From positions 62,001 to 126,000 of the forward strand of contig JAQWNF010000025.1 in assembly GCA_029246415.1 (NCBI GenBank): 64,000 nucleotides of DNA, in the 5' to 3' direction. Numbering within the stretch: the stretch's first letter is position 1; every line of letters begins with the position of its first letter. The translations under genes were made by a program, and so were the position numbers. The notes under the pieces were generated by a model. It worked only from the letters and a program-made list of their open reading frames with translations, did not search any database and had not been told where the DNA came from. Below are positions 36,615 to 44,184 of this stretch, one piece after another. The DNA comes from Glaciecola sp. GTDB lineage: Bacteria > Pseudomonadota > Gammaproteobacteria > Enterobacterales > Alteromonadaceae.

Positions 36615-37522
36615 ATTAAATCCTTTAATACGGTGATTCGTTGATCGATAAACGTAAAAATATTAGTGGGTAAATCACCAATTAATTTGACTTGTTCATA
36701 GGCAAATTTAGCATCTTGATAAGCGTCAATTTGATCATAAGCAATGGCAATACCTAATTGCCAGCGCACATTAGTCGGCTCTACTCGAGTCAGTACCTGA
36801 TAATCACCAATTGCATTGAGGTGTTCCCCTGCTTCGGTATAAAGACTTGCACGAAAACCTAAAAATTCGATTGATAAATCATCTTCAGATGGCGCTGCTT
36901 GCAGTAAATTTAACGCGATATCAGGTTGATTAGATTGAAAATATAAGCGGCTTAGTAACAGTCGTGAAGCATGCTCGTAAGGTTTCGCCGTGAGTAACGC
37001 TTGTAGTGCCTGAATCGCACTTTGGGTATTATTACTTTGTATAGCAAGTCGGGCTTTATCTTGCAAACCAGCAATAAAGCGTCCTTCGCCATTACTGGTG
37101 TTAATTTGCATATAGCCGTCGAATGGTGCTACATCGATGCTCGTATTAGTAACGACATCTACGCTTGGGATGATTTGCATCTGTGTTGCTGATGCGGCGA
37201 TATCTGCTGTTTGCGGCTGTGGGTCGGCAGCGGCAGGCACGGCATCCGACGCGAGTATTGTCTCTGTTGGCAGCGCGATCGGTTGCTGACTCTGTGTATT
37301 GACCAGTCTGGTGTCATTCACGGGCATCGTGCTCTCATAGGTGCTCACGTTTTGCGTGATGAGTATGATAGCAAGTATAGCAAAGCTGGCTGTTCCAACG
37401 ATGTATTTTGCTGTCTTATTGATGCGAACGGGTTCAACAGGCGCAAAAGTTTCTGCATCGTTCAGCGCTAAATTGCCTGTGCGCGCATTGAGATCATGTA
37501 ACATTTGATTGACAGTACTCAT
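36611..37522 (-). CDS. mshN: MSHA biogenesis protein MshN (TPR)
   Basis: A 303-residue bitopic protein. The short cytoplasmic N-terminus M-S-T-V-N-Q-M-L-H-D-L is typical of MshN, followed by one membrane segment (about residues 38-56), a linker rich in Pro, Thr and Ala, and C-terminal TPR repeats (150-300). It is thought to help secretin or platform assembly from the periplasmic side. ATG at 37522 is preferred over a GTG at 37525 because AAGGA lies at a good distance. It overlaps mshE by 4 bp. Confidence 0.9.
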   Translation of the reverse strand: MSTVNQMLHDLNARTGNLALNDAETFAPVEPVRINKTAKYIVGTASFAILAIILITQNVSTYESTMPVNDTRLVNTQSQQPIALPTETILASDAVPAAADPQPQTADIAASATQMQIIPSVDVVTNTSIDVAPFDGYMQINTSNGEGRFIAGLQDKARLAIQSNNTQSAIQALQALLTAKPYEHASRLLLSRLYFQSNQPDIALNLLQAAPSEDDLSIEFLGFRASLYTEAGEHLNAIGDYQVLTRVEPTNVRWQLGIAIAYDQIDAYQDAKFAYEQVKLIGDLPTNIFTFIDQRITVLKDLI

Positions 37523-37579
37523 CACATTTCCTTATGGATAAAGAACTTAATTATTAGGGCGTTAACAGGTGTCTTTACC

Positions 37580-38494
37580 TTACGCCAGTGGAAATAACAA
37601 CAACGCGCCGCATAAACCAAAGGTGACGAGACATGCAGCACGCCATTGCGCCTTGGCATTTAAGCGCCACGGTAAGCTGACTTTGTGGCATGCTTCGGTG
37701 TCTTGAGCCGCTAATTTTACCAGTTCAGGCGTAGCCATTCTTAACCCTTTGCCATACATCAACATTAAGATTTTATGGTTCAGAACATTAATAATGCGGG
37801 GCGTTCCTCGCGTCGCTTGTTTGATCATGCGGCACACATCACGACTAAAAATCTCAGGTCCTTGATACCCGGCTTTGACCATTCGATGACGCACATAGTA
37901 GTAAATCTGCTCAGCATCAAGCTCACTCAGCTGACACGAAAAGGTGATCCGTTGTTTTAATTGACGCAGTTCGGGCAGGGCAATTTTTTCATCTAACTCT
38001 GGCTGGCCTAACAGCACGACTTGTAATAACTTATGTGTTTCGGTTTCAAAATTGGTGATCAGTCGCAAAGCTTCCATGCTTTCAACAGGCAATGCCTGAG
38101 CTTCATCTATGACAAGGACGACATGATCAAACGCTTGATGCAACGCGACTAAGCGCGTTTGGATCGCTTGGGTAAACTCCTGTTGATCGGAGTTGAGCGC
38201 CAAATTAACGCCCAATTCATTGGCCACCGCGTGGCGTAATTCATTGGGTGCTAAATGCGGATTAGGAATATAGGCAGTGTGGACACTTGCGGGTAATTCA
38301 TTGAGTAATTTACGGCACAATAATGTTTTGCCCGTACCCACTTCACCAACCACTTTAATGAAGCCTTCACCACTTAATAATGCATGGTTGAGCGTGATGA
38401 TCGCTTCATTATGACATGTCGCCCCAAAATATTGATCGGTATTTGGGGTTAATGAAAATGGCCAATATTGACAATTAAAATACGATAAATACAT
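37580..38494 (-). CDS. mshM: MSHA biogenesis ATPase MshM
   Basis: A 304-residue AAA-family ATPase of the ExeA/GspA type. The N-terminal Y-F-x-x-x-x-x-P-F-S-L-T-P signature is present, then Walker A G-E-V-G-T-G-K-T-L near residue 50, Walker B V-V-L-V-I-D-E-A-Q near 125, and a C-terminal membrane segment (about 283-302). ExeA relatives remodel peptidoglycan or assist secretin assembly, and the same role is likely for MshM. It lies 35 bp after mshL and 57 bp before mshN. Confidence 0.94.
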   Translation of the reverse strand: MYLSYFNCQYWPFSLTPNTDQYFGATCHNEAIITLNHALLSGEGFIKVVGEVGTGKTLLCRKLLNELPASVHTAYIPNPHLAPNELRHAVANELGVNLALNSDQQEFTQAIQTRLVALHQAFDHVVLVIDEAQALPVESMEALRLITNFETETHKLLQVVLLGQPELDEKIALPELRQLKQRITFSCQLSELDAEQIYYYVRHRMVKAGYQGPEIFSRDVCRMIKQATRGTPRIINVLNHKILMLMYGKGLRMATPELVKLAAQDTEACHKVSLPWRLNAKAQWRAACLVTFGLCGALLLFPLA

Positions 38495-38528
38495 GCGTGG
38501 TTAATCCTTTTAAGCGTGCATTGTTCGG

Positions 38529-40193
38529 TTATTTAACGGATAACCATTCATCCATCTGGTGTTGGCTGCGCTTCATCTGCTGATGCCAAGTGCCCGATTC
38601 AACAATGGTTGGTTTAATTAAAATAATGAGTTCTTTTTTCATTTCACGCTGACTCTTGCTTCTAAATAAGTTACCGAGGAAAGGCAGATCTCCCAATATC
38701 GGCGTCTGTGAATATAAGTCCTCGGTAATGGATTGCATTAAGCCACCAATTACGACAATCTCACCTGACATGGCTTTGATGATCGTATCGGATTCTCGGA
38801 TGGTGCTTTGCGCTAACGGCAAAACGATATTTTCTTCATTGAGGGTGACGATTTTTTCTTGTTCTTGGGTTTCGATGACTGATGGGTGTACATGTAACAA
38901 GATCGACTGGTTTTCGTCAATTTGCGGCGTGACATCCAGCGCAATCCCAGAGAAAAATGGCGTTAATTCGATATCCGGTACCACTGACGTAGTGGTGGAG
39001 GTAATCGTATTTTGACTCGATACATCGGTCACGAAGTATTCATCATTGCCGACTTTGATGACGGCTTTTTGATTGTTGGTCGCGGTGACTCGTGGACTAG
39101 AGAGAACCTGGACATCGCCTTGAGTTTCTAGTAACGATAGCACCCCAGAAAAATCCTGATTAACAAACGACAAGCTCGTTATACCACCTAATGATGGAGT
39201 GATTTGATTGCCAAAATTACCTGCTGTGGTACTAAACCCAAACGCAGTGGTACCAATAGTCTTGGCAATGGTGCCCCAATTGATTCCTTGTTGGTATTCA
39301 TCTTTTAGTTCAACTTCTAATATCCGCGCTTCTAACACCACTTGGCGTTGTAAATTGGTTTCAGAAATATCCAGAAAATCACGAATGCTACGAATTTCTT
39401 CAGGCAGGGCACGTACCGTGACCAAACCTGCTTGTGGAGTGACAAATACCGCTCTACCTTTGTCCGTACCAATCATGGTTTTTAGACTCACTTCTAAATC
39501 TTTCCAAAAATTGGTTTCGGTACGGGTCGAAATCATAGTGCCATTTGTACTTTGCTGATTGTGTTGGCCGCCACCAAGGCCGCCTTGACTACCTTGGCCG
39601 CCCATTTGGGATCCGGAGTTGTTACCTTGGTTTTGATTATTATTTTGGCCATTTTGCGATACCCCGCCGGAGATAATGCTAGTTTGGGTTGTGCCATCTC
39701 GTTGCATTAATAGATAGTTGACGTTAAATGTTTCTGTACGCATACCTGATGGAAAAATGCGAAAGATACTTTGTTTACGTTCAATCTGAAAACCGTACAA
39801 GTCCGAAACTAAGCTAAACACTTGTTCTAACGGCACTTGTTTTAGGTCCAAAGAAATCGACCCTATTACCTCTGGGTGAACCGCGACACTGTATGGTGTA
39901 TCTTTGACTAAATTAGCAAAAAAACTTGCTGCATCAATGTTTTGTGCGTTGATATCGTATTTGGCACTATCAATGACCAAATCTTGTGCCGTTGGTGCAA
40001 TCGGTTTATAGGCTGCGAGCAAATCACTAGGTACATTTACCTTAGTGCTCTGTGCTTCAGTAAAGCGTTGTGCTTCAGCAACATTCAAAGCAAGTTCACC
40101 TGCGACATCCGTTGAATGTTGAGTGTTAGCGCAACCTGCGATTGACAAACTGGTGGTGGCAATCAAAATAGATAAATATTTACTGTTTAACAT
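38529..40193 (-). CDS. mshL: MSHA outer-membrane secretin MshL
   Basis: A 554-residue secretin that forms the outer-membrane pore for the pilus. A lipoprotein signal ends in S-I-A-G-C (Cys about residue 21). An N-terminal STN-like domain (about 85-140) and an N1 domain precede the secretin domain (about 290-530, with V-I-G-G-L-M and P-I-L-G-D-L-P-F-L-G-N-L-F). A low-complexity insert rich in Gly, Gln and Asn lies at about 175-215 between the two regions. It overlaps mshK by 14 bp. Confidence 0.96.
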   Translation of the reverse strand: MLNSKYLSILIATTSLSIAGCANTQHSTDVAGELALNVAEAQRFTEAQSTKVNVPSDLLAAYKPIAPTAQDLVIDSAKYDINAQNIDAASFFANLVKDTPYSVAVHPEVIGSISLDLKQVPLEQVFSLVSDLYGFQIERKQSIFRIFPSGMRTETFNVNYLLMQRDGTTQTSIISGGVSQNGQNNNQNQGNNSGSQMGGQGSQGGLGGGQHNQQSTNGTMISTRTETNFWKDLEVSLKTMIGTDKGRAVFVTPQAGLVTVRALPEEIRSIRDFLDISETNLQRQVVLEARILEVELKDEYQQGINWGTIAKTIGTTAFGFSTTAGNFGNQITPSLGGITSLSFVNQDFSGVLSLLETQGDVQVLSSPRVTATNNQKAVIKVGNDEYFVTDVSSQNTITSTTTSVVPDIELTPFFSGIALDVTPQIDENQSILLHVHPSVIETQEQEKIVTLNEENIVLPLAQSTIRESDTIIKAMSGEIVVIGGLMQSITEDLYSQTPILGDLPFLGNLFRSKSQREMKKELIILIKPTIVESGTWHQQMKRSQHQMDEWLSVK

Positions 40194-40548
40194 AAGATTT
40201 CACTTCTTCTTCAAATACAGATAGGGTAGTTAATTGAGTGATGCCGTCTCTGATCTTTGCAAGGACTACGCGTTGGTGTCCTATTGATTCAATGACATAA
40301 TCTCGGATGGTGTCGCCTTGGACAAATGATTGACCATCAATCACAGCATAATGTTGCTTAGGTGATGCAAAAATCGCAGTGATCTTGATAGGAGGCAACG
40401 CTTTCTGGTTGCTACTGTTTAAAGGAGTAACCGTAAAATTTTTAGGACGTGTTGGATCTTTTAATTCCACCAATATGTTACCTTGCCCTAGCGCACTGGA
40501 GCTGGTAAATAATGTGCAAATTACTATAGGAATAATCATGTTATACAC
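40180..40548 (-). CDS. mshK: MSHA biogenesis protein MshK
   Basis: A 122-residue exported protein with a signal peptide (about residues 1-20) and the conserved D-P-T-R-P motif near residue 31, followed by a single small beta domain like PilP/GspC. It probably links the secretin MshL to the inner-membrane complex. The GTG start at 40548 is supported by GAGG nine bases ahead and overlaps mshJ by 8 bp; an ATG at 40539 is less well placed. Confidence 0.9.
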   Translation of the reverse strand: MYNMIIPIVICTLFTSSSALGQGNILVELKDPTRPKNFTVTPLNSSNQKALPPIKITAIFASPKQHYAVIDGQSFVQGDTIRDYVIESIGHQRVVLAKIRDGITQLTTLSVFEEEVKSYVKQ

Positions 40549-41197
40549 CGATGAATGCCTCGTTTGAACTTAATGTAAATAACTCAATTTCGACTAAGGC
40601 CTGCGGATACGCCTCAACTCGATATTCAAGTGAATGCCAATACAACTGAAATGGCATCGTTTCTATTTCTTGTAAAAAATTTTGTACATCAAAATAATCA
40701 CCTTTAAACACCAAGCGCATTCCATGTTGATACAAGCTGACGTCACGCTTTTCAGCATCTTGGGCAAATAAATCAATCGGTTCTATAGAGCGCATTTCAA
40801 TTAATGCGAGTTTGAATGATTTGCTAAACAGCGTTTCTAATACTTTGGGCATTTGTTCTGCTGGGATCAGTTCGTTGATTTGATCTTGAAAGTTATTATC
40901 TAGCTGTGCAATGCGCGCTGATAAGCGTTCAATACGTTCTTTTAAGGGTTCGTTAGGATCCGTTGCGATCCGAATATTGACTTGATCGAGTTCCGTCTCG
41001 ATCTTGTTTAAGCGATCGTAGGAACTGGTGATGGAAGCCTCAACGATGTCAATTTCCTTGGCAATAGGAAACACTAATAATTCATAAGCAATATATGCTG
41101 AGGCAAGCGTGGCAACCAACATCGCCAAGATTTTTTCGCGTTGTGAAAATGTTCCATATTTTAAATTTAATTGCTCGATTAACGATATATTTTTCAT
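40541..41197 (-). CDS. mshJ: MSHA biogenesis protein MshJ (PilO-like)
   Basis: A 218-residue bitopic protein with one membrane segment (about residues 24-43), a long coiled coil (50-105) and a C-terminal ferredoxin-like domain, the PilO/GspM architecture. With MshI and the PilN-like protein it forms the inner-membrane alignment complex. Its start overlaps the upstream gene by 4 bp (ATGA) and its end overlaps mshK by 8 bp. Confidence 0.92.
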   Translation of the reverse strand: MKNISLIEQLNLKYGTFSQREKILAMLVATLASAYIAYELLVFPIAKEIDIVEASITSSYDRLNKIETELDQVNIRIATDPNEPLKERIERLSARIAQLDNNFQDQINELIPAEQMPKVLETLFSKSFKLALIEMRSIEPIDLFAQDAEKRDVSLYQHGMRLVFKGDYFDVQNFLQEIETMPFQLYWHSLEYRVEAYPQALVEIELFTLSSNEAFIGV

Positions 41198-41787
41198 CGT
41201 GTACCTTCTCCTTTGCTGGTGCGCAGCTCAAACACCAATTGCTCATCTTTTAATTGCAGTTTCGCGCTGTCAAATTCTCGACCAGCAAAATATTTGGTCT
41301 TACTCAATTGCGTTATCCATTTTGGCAACGCGCTTGGTGCTGCGGCGTGACCGGCAAATAACATATCCTCACCCACGACGGTAATTGAGGTTAACCATAA
41401 TTCGTCACTATGGTTGAGTGCTAGCGCTTCGAGTAAGTCGGCAAAGCTATGCTCGAGAAGTGGATCACGTGATTGCAGCTCTGCGACGAGGCGTTTTTTT
41501 TGCGTGAGCTGAGACTCATGGCTTTTTGTGCTTTGGATGAGCATCGGATCTTCCAAGCGATTTTCTAGTTCAGCATTAATGACATTGAGTACCGAAATTT
41601 TGCGGTTAATTTCACTGCCCAGAGCATCTAGCTCCATGATTAATAAGCGCTTGTCATGATCCATATAGCTACTCATACCAAACATCACCATGAACGAAAG
41701 CATCATAGCAATCATTACGGTATATATCGTTAACAGCTCTAATTGTGGTTTAAGCGCATGAGGTAACAGATTAATCGTATGTTTCAT
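41194..41787 (-). CDS. PilN-like MSHA protein (second part of the MshI module)
   Basis: A 197-residue PilN/GspL-C-terminal-like bitopic protein. The short N-terminus I-N-L-L-P is the PilN hallmark that docks on the PilM-like partner. One membrane segment lies at about 20-42, then a coiled coil (50-95) and a ferredoxin-like domain. In several species this gene is annotated as part of mshI or as mshI2. It shares one base with the mshI stop (TAATG) and overlaps mshJ by 4 bp. Confidence 0.88.
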   Translation of the reverse strand: MKHTINLLPHALKPQLELLTIYTVMIAMMLSFMVMFGMSSYMDHDKRLLIMELDALGSEINRKISVLNVINAELENRLEDPMLIQSTKSHESQLTQKKRLVAELQSRDPLLEHSFADLLEALALNHSDELWLTSITVVGEDMLFAGHAAAPSALPKWITQLSKTKYFAGREFDSAKLQLKDEQLVFELRTSKGEGTR

Positions 41788-42737
41788 TAGGCCGCCTCAT
41801 GTGTCGAACGAGAGTCACTTTTGTGTAAAGCAATCATCGCAGCACCGAGCGCATTGAGACTAAAATCATTGATATTGACATCAATTTTCATAGCAATAGC
41901 AGGTGTCAGTAGTGATACCGGCATATCAATGACTTTTTCAATATCCTCAGCGATAATATCTTGATGATCAATGGGGAGTCGTATAAAGATATGCTTGATT
42001 GGCGGTTGGCGTAACTGATTACTAAAGTAATCTAGTGAGCGCTGGATTTGAATACACAGGGATTCAATGATCCCCATGCGAAGTTCATCCGGTGAAAATT
42101 GCCCAAGATTATCAAAACCACGTAAGCGCCGCGTCATATAAAGCTGGTTGTCTTTGATGATGGTCAGACAGATTTCACCACTAAGTTCTTGTACCAGGGT
42201 TAACACCGCTTCGGAATGGCTATGGACTAATTCACAAGTGGCGATTTCTTCGACCACAATGTGCTTAAGATCCAAATACAAATCAAACATCAGTTGACTC
42301 ATCGATTCGATGTGATGGTATTCAATCGCCACGGTATTGATCTTGTGTTGCCCGGAGATTTGTACCGGCAAATCAAAATAATCGTAGGCAACTTCTTTAT
42401 TGATGGTTAGTAATTCTTTGAGCGGCCATTGTAATGCTGTGTGAACTTCGTTTTCTTCGACATCCGGACGATCGACTTGCAGTAATTGATAGTAGGATTC
42501 GGTATAGGATATATAGGTAGGTGTGCCAGCCAAATTATTGGCTTTTACCCACAGACTAAATTCAGATTTAAACGAGGCGATATCAAACTGACAGGCATGT
42601 GCCCAATAGACCTCAGCGCCTTGTTTGACTAACCCGACGACATAATGAGTATGCTTTCCAATAGAAATACCTAACGAAAATATCGCATTGCGCTTGGCAA
42701 GTTTCAATGTAAGGTACTGGCGCCAACTTATTTGCAT
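41787..42737 (-). CDS. mshI: MSHA biogenesis protein MshI (PilM-like)
   Basis: A 316-residue actin-fold PilM-like protein: cytoplasmic, no membrane segment, with weak nucleotide-binding strands. It is expected to bind the I-N-L-L-P tail of the next gene product and to connect it to MshE and MshG. It is the first gene of the minus-strand MSHA unit. The ATG at 42737 is preferred over that at 42743 because AAAGGA ends six bases ahead of it. A promoter and a palindrome lie just upstream. Confidence 0.88.
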   Translation of the reverse strand: MQISWRQYLTLKLAKRNAIFSLGISIGKHTHYVVGLVKQGAEVYWAHACQFDIASFKSEFSLWVKANNLAGTPTYISYTESYYQLLQVDRPDVEENEVHTALQWPLKELLTINKEVAYDYFDLPVQISGQHKINTVAIEYHHIESMSQLMFDLYLDLKHIVVEEIATCELVHSHSEAVLTLVQELSGEICLTIIKDNQLYMTRRLRGFDNLGQFSPDELRMGIIESLCIQIQRSLDYFSNQLRQPPIKHIFIRLPIDHQDIIAEDIEKVIDMPVSLLTPAIAMKIDVNINDFSLNALGAAMIALHKSDSRSTHEAA

Positions 42738-42786
42738 TGTCATTCCTTTGCTCTTGCACCGTAAGTGCTCGATTCCATTCCATATT

Positions 42787-42806
42787 TAGCAACATCAATG
42801 TTGCTA
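42787..42806. promoter_or_regulatory. 20-bp palindrome at the presumed mshI transcription start
   Basis: TAGCAACAT (42787-42795) and ATGTTGCTA (42798-42806) are perfect arms with a 2-base centre. The site lies 50 bp upstream of the mshI ATG and 2 bp past the candidate -10 box, so it would cover the transcription start. This arrangement fits a repressor operator for a homodimer; the protein is unknown. Confidence 0.6.
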
Positions 42807-42808
42807 CA

Positions 42809-42837
42809 ATAATATCGTATTGCAATTTTCCTGCCGA
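42809..42837 (-). promoter_or_regulatory. Candidate sigma-70 promoter of the mshI operon
   Basis: On the minus strand TCGGCA (42837-42832, four of six matches to TTGACA) is 17 bases upstream of TATTAT (42814-42809, five of six matches to TATAAT). It lies directly ahead of the palindrome at 42787-42806. Confidence 0.4.
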
Positions 42838-42936
42838 AAAGTAAAAGTGCAGGTATATATACATTCCATGACATTTATATCGACATTCATCATTTTTACT
42901 TTAGACAAATTGACGCTAATTTTTTAGAGCGGATAC

Positions 42937-42959
42937 GACAATTGCGACAGTAAATTGTC
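42937..42959. repeat. 7-bp inverted repeat upstream of mshI
   Basis: GACAATT (42937-42943) and AATTGTC (42953-42959) flank a 9-base centre. It lies about 100 bp upstream of the candidate mshI promoter and could be a second protein site. Weak by itself. Confidence 0.35.
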
Positions 42960-43036
42960 ACTCTGGGGGCATCTTCGTGCAAGGGATTTCCGCTAATCGT
43001 AATATTGATGATGTTGGGCGTTAAAGTGAACGTCAC

Positions 43037-43064
43037 AAAAAAGCCCAACAAAAATGCTGGGCTT
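43037..43064 (-). terminator. Terminator after the small TPR gene
   Basis: AAGCCCA (43041-43047) and TGGGCTT (43058-43064) form a stem extended by inner pairs past one mismatch; on the minus strand it is followed by a run of six T (43042-43037). It ends the gene at 43094-43522. Confidence 0.85.
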
Positions 43065-43093
43065 AGTGGATTTAGCTGTTTAAAGGTGTTTGA

Positions 43094-43522
43094 TTAATAA
43101 GATCCATCTACAAGGGCTTCAAGCCGTTTATGTATTTCAGCTTTAAGCTCTTTGTCTTCAATTTTATTGGCACTTATTTTGGCATTTTTGAGGTTGTCTA
43201 TTGCCGCTTCGGTATGGCCTAGTTCGATTTGTAACAGTGCCATGGATAGTGCAATAGAAGACATGTGGTCTTTTGAATTAATCGCTTTTGCCTTGCTCAA
43301 TGCTTTTTCGTATCCGGCAATGGCTTCTTCTAAATCGGCGGTAAAATCAGCCAATGTTTCCCATTGTTCCGGATGGTCTTTGTCGGAATCTTCGTTATCG
43401 ACGCAGATCGCTTGTAATTCAGCGAATAAACCGTCAAATGCGGCTTGGTCATTGCTATTGGCCGCTTTCATTAGCTGCTCGGATAAACTATAAACCGCTT
43501 TGTATATTTTAGTATTAATCAT
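43094..43522 (-). CDS. Small TPR-like protein of unknown function
   Basis: A 142-residue acidic helical protein without signal peptide or membrane segment. Two TPR-type motifs are visible (E-A-I-A-G-Y-E-K-A-L-S-K-A near residue 68 and E-A-A-I-D-N-L-K-N-A-K near 110), and the N-terminal half is helical too. It has terminators on both sides, so it is monocistronic. I do not recognise a named family. It stands between ssb and the MSHA cluster, where Vibrio has mshH, but it does not resemble MshH (a GGDEF/EAL-type CsrD homologue). Confidence 0.75.
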   Translation of the reverse strand: MINTKIYKAVYSLSEQLMKAANSNDQAAFDGLFAELQAICVDNEDSDKDHPEQWETLADFTADLEEAIAGYEKALSKAKAINSKDHMSSIALSMALLQIELGHTEAAIDNLKNAKISANKIEDKELKAEIHKRLEALVDGSY

Positions 43523-43542
43523 TATTTATTGCCAAATTATGT

Positions 43543-43567
43543 AAAAAAGCCCTTGTAATAAGGGCTT
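43543..43567 (-). terminator. Terminator after ssb
   Basis: AAGCCCTT (43547-43554) and AAGGGCTT (43560-43567) form a perfect 8-bp stem with a 5-base loop; on the minus strand the stem runs into a T tract (43548-43543). It lies 51 bp after the ssb stop. Confidence 0.88.
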
Positions 43568-43618
43568 AAAGTTTTATTATTGATGATGGTTAACTTAACA
43601 CTAATAACTTTATATCAT

Positions 43619-44170
43619 TTAAAAAGGTATATCGTCATCAAATTCAAAATCAGGCTCTTTTGGCGCTTGAGGAGCTGAAGGGGCTTGTTGTGGTGGTTTG
43701 CTATAACCGCCGCCATTGCCACCTTGATTATTTTGCTGTGGTTGGCTGTAACCACCGCCATTGCCACCTTGGTTGTTTTGTTGTGGTTGGTTGTAACCGC
43801 CAGCACCCATGTTACCGCCTTGGCTACCGCCAGTGCGTCCACCGAGCATTTGCATTTGGTCTGCGATGATTTCAGTTGTGTAACGGTCATTACCTTGCTG
43901 ATCTTGCCATTTACGTGTTTGTAATTTACCTTCTAGGTAAACTTGTGACCCTTTTTTAAGGTACTCACCGGCAATCTCTGCAAGACGACGATACATAGTC
44001 ACGCGGTGCCATTCGGTGCGTTCTTGAGGTTGACCTTGTTGGTCTTTCCAGCTTTCACTGGTGGCCACGCTCAAATTCGCGACTGCGCCGCCATTGGGCA
44101 AATTACGGATCTCAGGATCGTTACCTAAGTTACCTACGATTATTACTTTGTTTACGCCTTTAGTCGCCAT
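43619..44170 (-). CDS. ssb: Single-stranded DNA-binding protein
   Basis: A 183-residue SSB that binds ssDNA as a tetramer in replication and repair. The OB-fold spans about residues 1-112 ([12 protein letters not shown] and W-H-R-V-x-M-Y-x-R-L-A-E-I). The linker (113-170) is rich in Gly, Gln, Asn and Tyr and contains 15-residue tandem repeats. The acidic tip [10 protein letters not shown], which docks partners such as RecQ and RecG, is intact. It follows the YajR-like gene by 14 bp and may be cotranscribed with it or use a promoter inside it. Confidence 0.98.
   Translation of the reverse strand: MATKGVNKVIIVGNLGNDPEIRNLPNGGAVANLSVATSESWKDQQGQPQERTEWHRVTMYRRLAEIAGEYLKKGSQVYLEGKLQTRKWQDQQGNDRYTTEIIADQMQMLGGRTGGSQGGNMGAGGYNQPQQNNQGGNGGGYSQPQQNNQGGNGGGYSKPPQQAPSAPQAPKEPDFEFDDDIPF
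43697..43801. repeat. 45-bp tandem repeat in the SSB linker region
   Basis: Two full 45-bp units (43697-43741 and 43742-43786) and a 15-bp part of a third (43787-43801) encode repeats of [16 protein letters not shown]. The copies differ by a few bases, so this is an older duplication. Repeat number may vary between strains. Confidence 0.8.
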
Positions 44171-44184
44171 CTGCTACCTCGTGA

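Larger units (their letters stand above)
42744..43093. other. 350-bp non-coding interval between the small TPR gene and mshI
   Basis: No convincing gene is present. It holds, from right to left, the terminator of the TPR gene, a 7-bp inverted repeat, an AT-rich stretch, the candidate mshI promoter and the 20-bp palindrome. In Vibrio the corresponding place near ssb carries mshH; no trace of that gene is seen here. Confidence 0.7.

Noticed and set aside
43615-43890. Alternate minus-strand frame within ssb
   Set aside because: It comes from the repetitive Gly/Gln/Asn linker code of ssb read in another frame.
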